A stretch of 64,000 nt of DNA from Zoogloea sp. LCSB751 (GTDB lineage Bacteria; Pseudomonadota; Gammaproteobacteria; Burkholderiales; Rhodocyclaceae). The position numbers and the translations under genes are program-made. Of this stretch, positions 18,949 to 28,631 are shown piece by piece. Position 1 is the first letter of the stretch. Every line of letters starts with the position of its first letter. Below the pieces are notes generated by a model that worked only from the letters and a program-made list of their open reading frames with translations, was not told the origin of the DNA and searched no databases. The DNA is taken from contig NZ_MWUM01000002.1 in the NCBI RefSeq assembly GCF_002028455.1, forward strand, positions 248,001 to 312,000, read 5' to 3'.

Positions 18949-20352
18949 TTACGGCGTTGCGCCGAAGAGTGTGTAAAGCTTCTCGACCGCCGAGTCGTAG
19001 GGTTCGCATTCGTCGATGCGTTGCTGCAGGAAGGCTTCCAGGCGCGGATACATTGCTACCGCCTGGTCGAGGATCGGGTCTGCGCCGGCCTGGTAGGCAC
19101 CGACGGCGATCAGGTCGCGGGAGCGCTGGTAACGGGAGAACAGCTGCTTGAAGCGCCGCACGACGTCGAAATGCTGGCTCTTGACCAGGTTGTGCATGGC
19201 CCGGGAGATGGACTGCTCGATGTCGATCGCCGGGTAGTGGCCCTGATCGGCAAGGTTGCGCGACAGCACGATGTGGCCGTCGAGGATGGCCCGCGCCGAG
19301 TCGGCGATCGGGTCCTGCTGGTCGTCGCCTTCGGCCAGTACCGTGTAGAAAGCGGTGATCGAACCGCCGCCCTCCGGGCCGTTGCCGGCACGTTCGACGA
19401 GAGCCGGCAGGCGCGCGAAGACCGATGGGGGATAGCCGCGGGTCACCGGGGGCTCGCCGATGGCCAGCGCGATTTCCCGCTGGGCCATCGCGTAGCGGGT
19501 CAGGGAGTCCATGATCAGCAGGACCTGCTTGCCTTGATCGCGGAAGTACTCGGCCACCGTGGTGGCATAGGAGGCACCCTGCAGGCGCATCAAGGGACTG
19601 CAGTCGGCCGGCGCGGCAATGACGGCCGAGCGGGCCAGGCCGTCGGCACCCAGGTTGTGCTCGATGAACTCCTTTACTTCGCGGCCCCGCTCGCCGATCA
19701 GCCCGACGACGATCACGTCGGCAGCGGTAAAGCGCGCCATCATGCCGATCAGTACCGATTTGCCGACGCCGGAGCCGGCAAACAGACCCATCCGCTGGCC
19801 GCGGCCGACGGTCAGCAGACCGTTGATGGCGCGGATGCCGACATCGAGGGACTGATCGATCGGGGCCCGCTGTAGTGGATTGACGGGGCGGGACTGCAGG
19901 GAGCGGGAGTGACGGGTGTTCAGCGGGCCGAGGCCGTCCAGCGGACGGCCTGCACCGTCCACCACGCGGCCGAGGAGCTCGTCGCCCATCGGCAGGTGCT
20001 TGGCCCGGTCGGAGGCGCGGCGGCGGGGCTCGATACGTTCTCCGGCGATCAGCGGCGGTTGGGTCGGTTCGATCGGGAAGACGTGGGCGCCCGGCGACAG
20101 GCCGAAGACGTCGTCGGTGGGCATCAGGAAGATCTTTTCGCCGTTGAAGCCGACGACCTCGGCCTCGACCGAACTGCCGCCCGGAATGACGATCTTGCAG
20201 CCCGAACCGAGGGGCAGCTTGAGGCCGGAGGCCTCCATGACCAGGCCATTGATGCGGGTCAGGCGGCCAGCCACCTGGTAAGGGGGCGTAGCGCCAATGA
20301 GCTTGCGCCCGTCGGCCAGGAAGGCGCGCCAGGTGTCGGTGCCGTGATCCAT
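18949..20352 (-). CDS. fliI: Flagellum-specific ATPase FliI
   Basis: A 467-aa hexameric ATPase of the flagellar type III secretion apparatus. It has an N-terminal beta-barrel domain, the P-loop GSGVGKS within [17 protein letters not shown], the [16 protein letters not shown] block, Walker [21 protein letters not shown] and the ERAGN-type motif ([21 protein letters not shown]), which separates it from F1 beta subunits. The ATG overlaps the fliH stop (TGATG). An alternative minus-strand frame across the gene is a GC-rich shadow. Confidence 0.97.
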   Translation of the reverse strand: MDHGTDTWRAFLADGRKLIGATPPYQVAGRLTRINGLVMEASGLKLPLGSGCKIVIPGGSSVEAEVVGFNGEKIFLMPTDDVFGLSPGAHVFPIEPTQPPLIAGERIEPRRRASDRAKHLPMGDELLGRVVDGAGRPLDGLGPLNTRHSRSLQSRPVNPLQRAPIDQSLDVGIRAINGLLTVGRGQRMGLFAGSGVGKSVLIGMMARFTAADVIVVGLIGERGREVKEFIEHNLGADGLARSAVIAAPADCSPLMRLQGASYATTVAEYFRDQGKQVLLIMDSLTRYAMAQREIALAIGEPPVTRGYPPSVFARLPALVERAGNGPEGGGSITAFYTVLAEGDDQQDPIADSARAILDGHIVLSRNLADQGHYPAIDIEQSISRAMHNLVKSQHFDVVRRFKQLFSRYQRSRDLIAVGAYQAGADPILDQAVAMYPRLEAFLQQRIDECEPYDSAVEKLYTLFGATP

Positions 20353-21095
20353 CAGGGCTCATCTCCATCCCACGGGATGTGTCGGCCGAGGTTGTCCATG
20401 ATGCGGCGCCAGCGGGTCTGCACCGTGGCGTCGATCTGGCTGCCGGCCGCTTCGATGCGTACACCGCCGCGGCTGATGGTTGCGTCTTCGACCAGCCGAT
20501 GGCCGGCGTGGGCCATGTGCTCGCCGAGATACTCTCGTGCCATCTCCACGTCTTCCGGATTGAGGTGGATCTGGGCGTGGGTCTGGGGCATCTGCCCGAG
20601 GGCTTCGCGCAGCAGGTCCGTGATCGTCTCCGGTCGGGCGGTGATGGTGTGGCGGACCATCTGGCGCGCCAGTTCGGCGGCCATGGCGAGGATTTCCTCG
20701 GCGACCTCCTGGTCGAGGGTCGTCAGGGACTTTTCCAGCCCTTCGACCAGACCATGGAAATGCATGGCTTCGATGCGCCCACGGGCCGTGCCTTCCTCGT
20801 AGCCGGCGGCATAGCCTTCCTTGCGCGCTTCCTCGTGGATGCGTTCGATGTCTTCCGCGGTGGGCAGCTGGAAAACGGGTTCTTCGTCCAGCAGCTCCTC
20901 GGGCGAGGGTTCGGGAATGGGCTCGGGCTCCGGGGCCGCTTCGATCGGTGGCGGTTCGACCACCGGGGGCTCCGTGGCCGGCTCGGGCTCTGGCGGCGCA
21001 AGCTCCTGCGGCGCGGGCGGCGGCGCCGGTTCGTCGAAGGACGGTGGGGTCCAGCGCCGGTAGATGCCGACAGCCTGGTGGCGATCCATGCTCAT
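20352..21095 (-). CDS. fliH: Flagellar assembly protein FliH
   Basis: A 247-aa negative regulator and docking partner of FliI. The N-terminal ~85 residues are Pro/Glu-rich and disordered (repeated PEP/EPEP units); a Gly/Ala-spaced helix ([23 protein letters not shown]) carries the GxxxG-type pattern seen in FliH; the C-terminal region resembles the F1 b/delta stalk ([21 protein letters not shown]). Two ATGs (21095 and 21089) are possible. It lies between fliG and fliI, in standard order. Confidence 0.92.
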   Translation of the reverse strand: MSMDRHQAVGIYRRWTPPSFDEPAPPPAPQELAPPEPEPATEPPVVEPPPIEAAPEPEPIPEPSPEELLDEEPVFQLPTAEDIERIHEEARKEGYAAGYEEGTARGRIEAMHFHGLVEGLEKSLTTLDQEVAEEILAMAAELARQMVRHTITARPETITDLLREALGQMPQTHAQIHLNPEDVEMAREYLGEHMAHAGHRLVEDATISRGGVRIEAAGSQIDATVQTRWRRIMDNLGRHIPWDGDEP

Positions 21096-21110
21096 GGGAG
21101 GCCCCCGGGC

Positions 21111-22112
21111 CTAGACGAAGGCATCGTCGCCTCCGCTGCTGGACAGGGCGATCTGACCCTCTTCCGCCAGGCGGCGGGCGGTCTTGAGAATTTCCTTCTG
21201 CTCGGCCTCGACCTCGGACAGGCGTACCGGCCCGCGGGAGTCCAGGTCTTCCCGCAGCATTTCGGCGGCCCGCTGGGACATGTTCTTGAAGATCTTCTCG
21301 CGCAGTTCGGGTGGGGCACCCTTCAGGGCAACCACCAGCGAATCGCTCTGAACTTCCCGCAGCAGGGTCTGGATGCCGCGGTCGTCCAGGTCGAGGAGGT
21401 TTTCGAAGACGAACATCTCGTCGAGAATCTTCTGGGCCAGGTCCGGGTCGTATTCGCGTACGTTGTCGAGAATGGCGGTTTCCGCCGCCGAACCGACGAA
21501 GTTGAGGATTTCGGCCGCGTGGCGGACGCCGCCCATGGCGGTCTTCTTGACTGCCGAGGCGCCCGACAGCATGCGCGTGAGGGCTTCGTTGAGCTCCTTC
21601 AGCGCAATCGGCTGGACGCCGTCGAGGGTGGCGATCCGCAGCAGGACGTCGTTGCGCAGACGATCGGTGAAATGCTTGAGGATGTCGCCGGCCTGATCGA
21701 ACTCCAGGTGCACCAGGATCGTGGCAATGATCTGCGGGTGCTCGTTCTTGATCATGTCGGCCGCGGTGGCGGCATCCATCCACTTCAGGCTCTCGATACC
21801 GGCGGTGTCCGAGCCCTGCAGCACGCGGCTGATCAGATGGGTGGCGCGCTCGTCGCCGAGGGCCTTGGTGAGCATCTCCTTGATGTGCTCGTGGTCGGCC
21901 TCGATCGGCGAGCCCTTCTCGGCATAGGCGATCAGTTCATCTAGAATGCCCTCGACCCGCTCCCGCGGCTGGGCCTGCATGGAGGCCATGGACGCACCGA
22001 GTTTCTGGACCTCCCGTGGACCGAGCAGCTTGAGCACTTCGGCCGCCTCGTCGGCACCGAGGGTCAGTAGGAGCAGGGCACCCTTTTCAAGCCCTTCATC
22101 GTTGCTGCTCAT
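21111..22112 (-). CDS. fliG: Flagellar motor switch protein FliG
   Basis: A 333-aa rotor protein that contacts the stator to generate torque. The armadillo middle domain has the EHPQ motif (KNEHPQIIATILVHLE), and the C-terminal torque domain has MFVFENLLDLDDRGIQTLLREV with the charged residues that face MotA. The start is at 22112, overlapping the last 17 bases of fliF, consistent with coupled production of the MS-ring/rotor pair. Confidence 0.97.
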   Translation of the reverse strand: MSSNDEGLEKGALLLLTLGADEAAEVLKLLGPREVQKLGASMASMQAQPRERVEGILDELIAYAEKGSPIEADHEHIKEMLTKALGDERATHLISRVLQGSDTAGIESLKWMDAATAADMIKNEHPQIIATILVHLEFDQAGDILKHFTDRLRNDVLLRIATLDGVQPIALKELNEALTRMLSGASAVKKTAMGGVRHAAEILNFVGSAAETAILDNVREYDPDLAQKILDEMFVFENLLDLDDRGIQTLLREVQSDSLVVALKGAPPELREKIFKNMSQRAAEMLREDLDSRGPVRLSEVEAEQKEILKTARRLAEEGQIALSSSGGDDAFV

Positions 22113-23805
22113 TGGCTCCCATCCATTCCTTGATCAGATTGGCGACGACCCGCGGATTTTCCTTGGCGAGGGCCAGCGCCTTGGCCAGTTTCTCTTCATA
22201 GGCGAGGCGTGCCGCGGCTTCGGGCGACAGCGCGACGCGGGTGCCTTCCTCTCCTTCTTCGCCTCCCTCGCCCTCGGCGCCTTCCTCACCCTCACCGGGT
22301 TCGGTGCCCGCGCCTTCTTCCTCGTCCTTGACTTCCGGCTGCGGCAGCACCTGCTTCATCAGCGGGCGGATGACGCCGAAGGCCACGAAGGCGATCACGC
22401 CGGCGATGACCAGGTACTTGGTCAACTCCTTGAACAGGGCGAGGTTGTCCGGATCCTTCCAGAACGGCGTCTCGAGCAGATCCTTGTCGGAGGTGACGAA
22501 AGCGCTGCTGGCCACGCTGATGGTGTCGCCCCGGTCCTTGCTGTAGCCGACGGCCTCGCGGACCAGGTTCTCGATGCGCTGGCGCTCTTCTTCGGGGATC
22601 GGCACCGATTTGACGTTGCCGTTCTTGTCCTTCTCTTCCTTGTTGTTCACCACCACCGCCACCGACAGGCGCTTGATCTGGCCCAACGCCTTGCGTGTGT
22701 GCTGGATGGTCTTGTCTACTTCATAGTTGATCGTGGCGCTCTTGGTGGAGGTCAGCGGTGCCTGGCCGCTGGCGGTGGTCGGCGGCACCGCCGGCGTGGT
22801 GACCGGTGCGGTGGCGGGGACCGGCGGCTGGTTGGTCAGTGCGCCCGGCACCCCTTGCGGACCCTGGTCGCGAGTCTGGCTTTCGTTGCTCTGCTGGCTG
22901 CGGATGGCCTGTTCCGGCGACGGGTTGGGGCGGTAGGTTTCGGCCGTCTGCTCGGTCTGGTTGAAGTCCACGTCGGCGGACACCTGGGCGCGGAAGTTCC
23001 CCTTGCCGTACAGCGGGGTGAGGATCGAGTTTACCCGCTCGATGTAGCCTTCCTCGAGTTCGTGGGTGTATTTGAGCTGGCTGGCGTCGAGGTTGCCACG
23101 CAGCGGGTCGGGCTTCTTGGTCAGCAGGGCGCCGTCCTGGTCGATGACGCTGACGTTGTCGTTGGTCAGGTTGGGGACGCTGGAGGCGATCAGGTGCACG
23201 ATGCCGGCGATCTGCGACGGGTCGAGGGCGCGGCCGGTGTGCAGGTTGACCATCACTGATGCGGTGGGTTTCTGCTCGTCGCGCAGGAAGGCCGTCTGTT
23301 TGGGAATGGCCAGATGGACACGGGCGCCGGCAACACTGGCGATGGACGAGATGGTGCGCGACAGCTCGCCCTCGAGCGCGCGCTGGTAGTTGATCTGTTC
23401 GTGGAACTGGGACAGGCCGAGCTTCTGGTTCTCCATCAGCTCGAAGCCGACCAGGCCGCCTTTGGGGATGCCCTGGGCGGCCAGACGCAGGCGCAAGTCG
23501 TGGACCTGGGTGGCAGGGACGAGGATGGCGTTGCCGTTGTCCGAGAACTTGTAGGGGATGTTTTGCTGCTGGAGGCTGGCTACGACGGCGCCACCGTCCT
23601 TCTCGGCAAGGTTGGAGAACAGCACGGAATATTCCGGCTGCCGGCTCCACAGCAGAACGCCGACGATCAACGCAATACCGAACGCCAGCGCAGCGCCGGC
23701 GGCGATCTTCTGGCGCTGGGACAGATTGCGGATGTTTTCCAGCACCTGGGCCAGTGGCGAAGCGGGCGGCGGAACTGGAGCGGCGGCGGCGTCTTCTGCT
23801 GCCAT
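22096..23805 (-). CDS. fliF: Flagellar MS-ring protein FliF
   Basis: A 569-aa inner-membrane ring protein. TM1 (KIAAGAALAFGIALIVGVLLWS) is near residue 40-60. The periplasmic region contains ring-building motifs (SVLFSNLAEKDGGAVVASLQQQNIPY; VARVHLAIPKQTAFLRDEQKPTASV-type block), and TM2 is near 450, followed by an acidic, Glu-rich cytoplasmic tail that binds FliG. The ATG at 23805 has GAGGAAG a few bases upstream and is preferred to an ATG ten codons earlier. It heads the minus-strand operon; fliE, which often precedes fliF, lies elsewhere (26558). Confidence 0.97.
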   Translation of the reverse strand: MAAEDAAAAPVPPPASPLAQVLENIRNLSQRQKIAAGAALAFGIALIVGVLLWSRQPEYSVLFSNLAEKDGGAVVASLQQQNIPYKFSDNGNAILVPATQVHDLRLRLAAQGIPKGGLVGFELMENQKLGLSQFHEQINYQRALEGELSRTISSIASVAGARVHLAIPKQTAFLRDEQKPTASVMVNLHTGRALDPSQIAGIVHLIASSVPNLTNDNVSVIDQDGALLTKKPDPLRGNLDASQLKYTHELEEGYIERVNSILTPLYGKGNFRAQVSADVDFNQTEQTAETYRPNPSPEQAIRSQQSNESQTRDQGPQGVPGALTNQPPVPATAPVTTPAVPPTTASGQAPLTSTKSATINYEVDKTIQHTRKALGQIKRLSVAVVVNNKEEKDKNGNVKSVPIPEEERQRIENLVREAVGYSKDRGDTISVASSAFVTSDKDLLETPFWKDPDNLALFKELTKYLVIAGVIAFVAFGVIRPLMKQVLPQPEVKDEEEGAGTEPGEGEEGAEGEGGEEGEEGTRVALSPEAAARLAYEEKLAKALALAKENPRVVANLIKEWMGANEQQR

Positions 23806-23957
23806 GGACACACTTCCTCTTATCGGATGCCGCATTGTCCTTCACTAAAGGCATTTTAAGGCAGCGATAAGCGGCGGTTTTTGCCGCCTATTTGCCGCCT
23901 TGCCGTGCGCGAGGGAGGCCTAAGCTGCGAAGCGGTGAATTACGCCCCGGATTACTC

Positions 23958-25061
23958 ATGACCTTGCCTGCCACCGATGACCGTCTCGATGCCCGTCAGC
24001 TGGCCGAAGCCTTTCGCCAGTTCAGTGAGGCCTCGGAGGCGCTGACCGGTGCCTATGCCGGCCTGCAGACCCAGGTTGGTCAGCTGACCGAGCGCCTCAG
24101 CGTGCTGATGGGGGCCTTGCCGGCCGGCGTAGTGGTCCTCGACCGGGAGGGACGGGTGGTGCAGGCCAACCGGGTCGTGGAGGCGATGTTCGCGACTTCG
24201 CTGGCCGGTGTCCTGTGGGAAGCGTTTTGCGCCACTCGCCTGATGGCCACCGAGACGCCGGGCGAGTGGCAGCTCGCCTGCGGGACCGACACCCTGCGGG
24301 TCACCCGCGTCGATGCCCCCCTGGAGTCCGGTGACGGCCACATCGTTTTGCTGACCGATGTCACCGAGGCCCACCGTATGCGACTGGCCGCCGAACGCCA
24401 GGAACGGTTGGCGGCAATGGGTGAAATGGTGGCGGGACTGGCCCACCAGCTGCGTACGCCGCTGTCTGCGGCGCTTCTGTATACCGCCACGATGGTCCAG
24501 CAGGAGATGGGGCCGGCCGACCGGGAGCGGATCGGCAACCGGGCCATCGAGCGGCTCCGGCATCTGGAAAAGCTGATCCGCGACATGTTGTTGTTTGCGC
24601 GCGGCGAGACTCTGGGGCGCGAGCCCTTCGCCATCTGTGACCTGGTGGCCGAGCTGGCGCAGACGCTGGAGCCGGTGGCCCGCGCCAAGGGACTGGGCTT
24701 CGAGCCGGCCTGCGATTGCGGTGCCTCTCAGGTGGTGGGCGACCGCAAGGCTATCGTGGGGGCACTGACCAACCTTCTGGAGAATGCCGTGCAGGCCACC
24801 GAGGCGGGCGGGCGTGTCCGCTTCGACGCCGCGCTGGACGGAGGGCTGGTGCGCTTCAGCGTGACCGATACCGGCAAGGGGATCGATCCCGCTCTTCAGT
24901 CAAGGCTCTTCGAGCCGTTTTTTACAACTCGACCCGATGGTACGGGATTGGGTCTGGCGATCGCACGGGGAGTGGCTCGTGCCCATGGTGGTGACATCGG
25001 CATCCAGTCCGAGCCAGGCCGTGGCACCACCTTCACCCTGACCCTCGCCACAGGCGGCTGA
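23958..25061 (+). CDS. flrB: FlrB/FleS-like flagellar sensor histidine kinase
   Basis: A 367-aa soluble kinase without transmembrane segments. It has an N-terminal helix, a PAS-like domain (ALPAGVVVLDREGRVVQANRVVEAMF), HisKA with the phospho-His in GLAHQLRTPLSA, and HATPase_c with NLLENAVQA, DTGKGID and GTGLGLAIARG. The architecture matches FlrB (Vibrio) and FleS (Pseudomonas), which phosphorylate FlrC/FleR to switch on class III flagellar genes. It is divergent from fliF and 35 bp upstream of flrC. The ATG at 23958 fits the family start better than the longer frame from 23892. Confidence 0.92.
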   Translation: MTLPATDDRLDARQLAEAFRQFSEASEALTGAYAGLQTQVGQLTERLSVLMGALPAGVVVLDREGRVVQANRVVEAMFATSLAGVLWEAFCATRLMATETPGEWQLACGTDTLRVTRVDAPLESGDGHIVLLTDVTEAHRMRLAAERQERLAAMGEMVAGLAHQLRTPLSAALLYTATMVQQEMGPADRERIGNRAIERLRHLEKLIRDMLLFARGETLGREPFAICDLVAELAQTLEPVARAKGLGFEPACDCGASQVVGDRKAIVGALTNLLENAVQATEAGGRVRFDAALDGGLVRFSVTDTGKGIDPALQSRLFEPFFTTRPDGTGLGLAIARGVARAHGGDIGIQSEPGRGTTFTLTLATGG

Positions 25062-25096
25062 CGCCCTGTCGCACCCCAGTTTTAGAGAAAAGTCCA

Positions 25097-26494
25097 ATGC
25101 CCGATACCCTGAACATCCTGGTCGTCGAAGATGATGCTCCCCTGCGCGATGCGGTGTGCTTGACGCTGGAAGTCGCCGGTCACAAGGTCACCGGTGTCGG
25201 TGACGGGCCGGCTGCGCTGGCCGAAGTGGAGCTGCAGGCCTTCAACCTGGTCTTGTCCGATCTGAAGATGCAACCGATGGATGGCCTGCAGTTGCTGGCC
25301 GAACTGCGCCAGCGCCTGCCCCAACTGCCGGTGCTGCTCATGACTGCCTTCGGTGATGTGGGAAAAGCGGTGGATGCGATGCGCGGCGGTGCCTGCGATT
25401 TCCTGATGAAGCCCTTCGAGCCCAGGGTGCTGCTGGATCACGTGCAGCGCTACGCGCGGACCCATCAGGAAGAGGGGATGATTGCGGCCGATCCGCATAC
25501 CCGCAAGCTCCTCGCGCTGGCTGACAAAGTGGCCGAAACCGATGCAACGGTGCTCCTGAACGGTGAGTCGGGAACCGGCAAGGAGGTCTTCGCTCGTTAC
25601 CTCCACGAACACTCGCCGCGCCGCAACGGCCCTTTTGTGGCCATCAACTGCGCCGCGATTCCCGATTCCCTGCTGGAGGCGACCTTGTTCGGCCACGAGA
25701 AGGGGGCCTTCACAGGCGCGGCCACCTCCCAGGCCGGCAAGTTCGAACAGGCCGAGGGCGGCACGCTGCTGCTCGACGAGATTTCCGAGATGCCGCTGGG
25801 TTTGCAGGCCAAGCTGCTGCGGGTGCTGCAGGAGCGGGAGGTGGAGCGGGTCGGCGGCAAGAAGGCGATCGCCCTCGATATCCGTGTGTTGGCCACCACC
25901 AACCGGGACATGACCAAGGAGGTGGCGGCAGGACGTTTCCGGGAAGACCTGTTCTATCGACTCAATGTCTTTCCGCTGCAGATCCCGTCCCTGCGCGAGC
26001 GTCCCGGCGACATCATCCCATTGGCCCGTCACTTTGCGACGATGCACGGTGAGCGCCTGAAGCGCACCGCGCGCCTGTCGCCGGAGGCGGAGTCGGTGCT
26101 GGTCACCTATCATTGGCCGGGCAACGTGCGGGAGCTGGAAAACACCGTGCAGCGGGCCTTGATTCTCAGCGGCGGCGAGGCGGTATCTGCGGATACGATC
26201 CGCCTGTGTCTTCCGCACTGGAATGGCGAGCCGGTACGTTTGGTGCCGCCCCCTCCCGTTTTGCCGGTGGTCTTTGCCGGTGAAGTGGCAAATTCTGCCG
26301 CTGAAATGGCGCCGATGCACAAGGAGGCGCCCCGCCCGGCCAACATGAAGGATCTGGAGCGGGAGCACATCCTGCAGGTGCTCAAGGAGGTGGGTGGGTC
26401 GCGCAAGCGAGCCGTGGCGCAGCTCGGCATCTCCGAACGGACCCTGCGTTACAAGCTCCAGCAGTACCGGGAAGAGGGGCTTTTCAGCGACTGA
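25097..26494 (+). CDS. flrC: FlrC/FleR-like sigma-54-dependent response regulator
   Basis: A 465-aa activator of RpoN promoters. The receiver (about 1-120) has VVEDD, acceptor Asp in LVLSDLKMQ and Lys in LMKPF. The AAA+ domain (about 130-370) has Walker A GESGTGKE, the sigma-54-contacting GAFTGA loop, Walker [13 protein letters not shown] and a C-terminal [10 protein letters not shown] box. The Fis-type helix-turn-helix is at the end ([25 protein letters not shown]). By homology it drives hook, basal-body and flagellin genes; the exact sigma-54 promoter of fliE, 17 bp after its stop, is a likely target. Confidence 0.94.
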   Translation: MPDTLNILVVEDDAPLRDAVCLTLEVAGHKVTGVGDGPAALAEVELQAFNLVLSDLKMQPMDGLQLLAELRQRLPQLPVLLMTAFGDVGKAVDAMRGGACDFLMKPFEPRVLLDHVQRYARTHQEEGMIAADPHTRKLLALADKVAETDATVLLNGESGTGKEVFARYLHEHSPRRNGPFVAINCAAIPDSLLEATLFGHEKGAFTGAATSQAGKFEQAEGGTLLLDEISEMPLGLQAKLLRVLQEREVERVGGKKAIALDIRVLATTNRDMTKEVAAGRFREDLFYRLNVFPLQIPSLRERPGDIIPLARHFATMHGERLKRTARLSPEAESVLVTYHWPGNVRELENTVQRALILSGGEAVSADTIRLCLPHWNGEPVRLVPPPPVLPVVFAGEVANSAAEMAPMHKEAPRPANMKDLEREHILQVLKEVGGSRKRAVAQLGISERTLRYKLQQYREEGLFSD

Positions 26495-26511
26495 GGTGGG
26501 TGCCCGTCGCT

Positions 26512-26527
26512 TGGCACGTGCTTTGCT
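26512..26527 (+). promoter_or_regulatory. Sigma-54 (-24/-12) promoter of fliE
   Basis: The bases TGGCACG-TGCT-TTGCT match the RpoN consensus TGGCACG-N4-TTGCW at every defined position, with GG at 26513-26514 and GC at 26525-26526 at the required spacing. The expected transcription start near 26538 leaves a leader of about 20 nt with an AAGGAG site before fliE. Confidence 0.93.
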
Positions 26528-26557
26528 CTGCTATAGTGGAGAAAAAGGAGCCGAACC

Positions 26558-26878
26558 ATGGATACCCGCGGGATCGATCAGATGTTGTCGGAGCTGCGCG
26601 CCACGTCACAGGTGGCGTCGGGCAAGCCTGCCCAGGCGGCGAGCGCGGCTGGCGAGACGGATTTCGGACAGGTCCTGCAGAGCGCGATCGATCAGGTCAG
26701 TTCGGCCCAGATGCAGGCTCAGGAAATGGCCAAGGGCTTCTCGTCCGGTGACCCGAACGTCAATCTTCAGGACGTCATGGTCAATCTGCAGAAGGCCAAC
26801 CTGTCCTTCCAGCAGATGGTGCAGGTTCGCAACAAGCTGGTCACCGCCTATCAGGACATCATGAACATGTCGGTCTGA
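26558..26878 (+). CDS. fliE: Flagellar hook-basal body protein FliE
   Basis: A 106-aa protein that joins the MS ring to the proximal rod. The first ~45 residues are variable; the conserved part is DFGQVLQSAIDQVSSAQMQAQEM followed by NVNLQDVMVNLQKANLSFQQMVQVRNKLVTAYQDIMNM, which is diagnostic. AAGGAG precedes the ATG. It is transcribed alone from a sigma-54 promoter and closed by a strong terminator, away from and opposite to the fliFGHIJKLMN operon. Confidence 0.97.
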   Translation: MDTRGIDQMLSELRATSQVASGKPAQAASAAGETDFGQVLQSAIDQVSSAQMQAQEMAKGFSSGDPNVNLQDVMVNLQKANLSFQQMVQVRNKLVTAYQDIMNMSV

Positions 26879-26900
26879 CAGGGCGTATGGATTGAATGAA

Positions 26901-26924
26901 AAAAGCCGGCATTGCCGGCTTTTT
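26901..26924. terminator. Bidirectional terminator between fliE and the PilZ brake gene
   Basis: Arms AAAAGCCGGC and GCCGGCTTTT flank a three-base loop, with T-runs readable in both directions. It should end fliE (plus) and the flagellar brake gene (minus), which converge here. Confidence 0.9.
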
Positions 26925-26943
26925 CGTTTGTGGGGCACGGGCA

Positions 26944-27711
26944 TCAGAGATGTTGGCGTTCCCGCGCGTTGCGTTCCCGTTCGGCTTTCAGGATGTAGCG
27001 CTGGATTGTGGATGCCATGTTGCTGGGCAGGTTGATGAACTCACAGCCGGCACGCACGGTGATGCTGCCATCCCGATTGGTGATGCGGAAGACGTTGCGA
27101 ACCCGCAGGGAGGCGGCAATCGGGCCAATCTCCGGCAGCATCAGGCGGCAGTCATGGAATTCCATGTCGGCGGTAAAGTGTACGCCGTTGGGGGGAATCA
27201 CGACCGCGAGCCCCCCACCACTGATGTCGAGTACGCTGGCTTCCAGCGAGACCATCTTGTCGCTTTCCGCCTCGCCTACCGGGATCAGGCATGACAGGCC
27301 GTGATTGCTCGGTGTGGTCAGGCGGAAGTACTCGCGTCGCTGCAAGCGCAGCAGGACATCGGGTACGGGGACCCGGAAAGCCTCGTGCCCTTCGAAGGGA
27401 AAACGTTCTATCTGGCGTGCGGCAAACTGGATCTTGACCTTGTCGAGCTGGGTGACGCAGATCAGCTGTTCGGCCGAGCCCACCCGTTGATTGAGGGCTT
27501 CGTCGTTGGTCGAGTCGAGAATCAGGTGGCGTTCATCCGGTGTGATCGCCAGGATGGCGGTCAGGAAGGAGTCCGCGCTGGCGTCGATGAAGGCGCTCAG
27601 CATTGCGCGCTTGTGCAGGAGTCCGCGCAGGTTGTAGAGAATGTCTGTCTTCCCGCGCAGCAGATAACGGGAATAGTCGTCAGCCTGCAGGAGTTCGAAC
27701 TTGAGCGGCAT
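26944..27711 (-). CDS. YcgR-like flagellar brake protein with PilZ domain
   Basis: A 255-aa cytosolic c-di-GMP receptor. The N-terminal YcgR domain (about 1-120) precedes a PilZ domain whose two ligand motifs are intact: RREYFR (RxxxR) near residue 125 and DISGGGLAV (D/NxSxxG) near 162. In enterobacteria YcgR-c-di-GMP binds the rotor/stator and slows swimming. The location beside fliE and flrBC supports the same role here. A gene of this type needs c-di-GMP made by enzymes such as the GGDEF protein at 57751. Confidence 0.92.
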   Translation of the reverse strand: MPLKFELLQADDYSRYLLRGKTDILYNLRGLLHKRAMLSAFIDASADSFLTAILAITPDERHLILDSTNDEALNQRVGSAEQLICVTQLDKVKIQFAARQIERFPFEGHEAFRVPVPDVLLRLQRREYFRLTTPSNHGLSCLIPVGEAESDKMVSLEASVLDISGGGLAVVIPPNGVHFTADMEFHDCRLMLPEIGPIAASLRVRNVFRITNRDGSITVRAGCEFINLPSNMASTIQRYILKAERERNARERQHL

Positions 27712-27812
27712 GGTGTCGGTAGGTCCGCAATCGGAAAGTGGACCGATTTTAACAGTCCGCTCCCTTCTCTCCGCGCTGCCGTAAGACTTGTGTTCTGCCG
27801 CAAGGCAAGCTG

Positions 27813-27839
27813 GAGCCCGGGTAGTGATGCCCCGGGCTC
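27813..27839. terminator. GC-rich hairpin downstream of phoU
   Basis: A perfect 9-bp inverted repeat (GAGCCCGGG / CCCGGGCTC, nine-base loop) 23 bp after the phoU stop. No T-run follows on either strand, so it is either a Rho-independent-like hairpin of weak type or a transcript-stabilising structure. Confidence 0.4.
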
Positions 27840-27861
27840 GCCTTCGAGGTTCGGCCAGCCC

Positions 27862-28560
27862 TCAGCGGGTGGCTTCGCGCTCGATCTCTTCGAGGCTGGT
27901 GTGGCGGACGTCACGCCCCTTGACCATGTACACCACGTATTCGGCAATGTTCTTGGCGTGATCGCCGATGCGCTCCACCGATTTGGCCACGAACATCAGC
28001 TCGATGGCCTGGGAGATGGTGCGCGGATCTTCCATCATGTAGGTGATCAGCTGGCGCATGATGCCCTTGAACTCGGCATCCACTTCCTTGTCCTGGCGCA
28101 CCACCTGGGCTGCAGCTACGGTGTCGAGGCGCGCGTAGGCATCCAGCGCGGTGCGCAGCATGTCCACCACTGCGTCGGCGATGTGGCCGAGGCGGATCTG
28201 TGGCATGAATGAGGAGCCGCCGGTGTGAAGCTGCTTGGCCGTCTTGGCAATCTTCTTGGCCTCGTCGCCAATCCGCTCCAGGTCGGTGATGGTCTTCTGC
28301 ACAGTGCTGATCATGCGCAGGTCGACGGCCGTCGGCTGGCGCTTGGCGATGACCTGGTTGCAGGCTTCGTCGAGCTCGATTTCCAGGATGTTGACCCGGT
28401 TGTCGTTTTCGATCACTTGATCGATCAGCAGCAGATCGCCTTCGGCAAGGCCTTCCATCGCCTTCACGATCTGCAGTTCGACCATGCCCCCCATCTGGAG
28501 GACCCGGTTGCGGATTCCTTCCAGCTCGGAATCAAACTTCTTGGAGGTGTGCTCGGTCAT
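27862..28560 (-). CDS. phoU: Phosphate-signalling regulator PhoU
   Basis: A 232-aa all-helical protein made of two similar three-helix bundles, each with a metal-binding E/DxxxD-type motif (DLERIGDEAKKIAK in the first, SVERIGDHAKNIAEY in the second). PhoU links the Pst phosphate transporter to the PhoR kinase and keeps the Pho regulon off when phosphate is plentiful. ATG 28560 (MTEHTSKKFD) matches family N-termini; an ATG eight codons upstream is less likely. No pst or phoBR gene is nearby, so it is separated from its usual operon. Confidence 0.95.
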   Translation of the reverse strand: MTEHTSKKFDSELEGIRNRVLQMGGMVELQIVKAMEGLAEGDLLLIDQVIENDNRVNILEIELDEACNQVIAKRQPTAVDLRMISTVQKTITDLERIGDEAKKIAKTAKQLHTGGSSFMPQIRLGHIADAVVDMLRTALDAYARLDTVAAAQVVRQDKEVDAEFKGIMRQLITYMMEDPRTISQAIELMFVAKSVERIGDHAKNIAEYVVYMVKGRDVRHTSLEEIEREATR

Positions 28561-28631
28561 GGCAAGTCCTGTGGGTGAAGGCAATGGAAACTGCCGAAGG
28601 CTAGCAGGGAAAGATGATCCTTTTGTGTCAA

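Noticed and set aside
18911..20464. 517-codon minus-strand frame offset from fliI
   Set aside because: Overlaps fliI in another frame and is Arg/Pro-rich without motifs; FliI has Walker A and B.
22900..23960. Candidate sigma-28 or sigma-54 promoter before fliF
   Set aside because: A CCGATAA is present on the minus strand near 23820, but the partner box and spacing do not fit either consensus, so no promoter is claimed.
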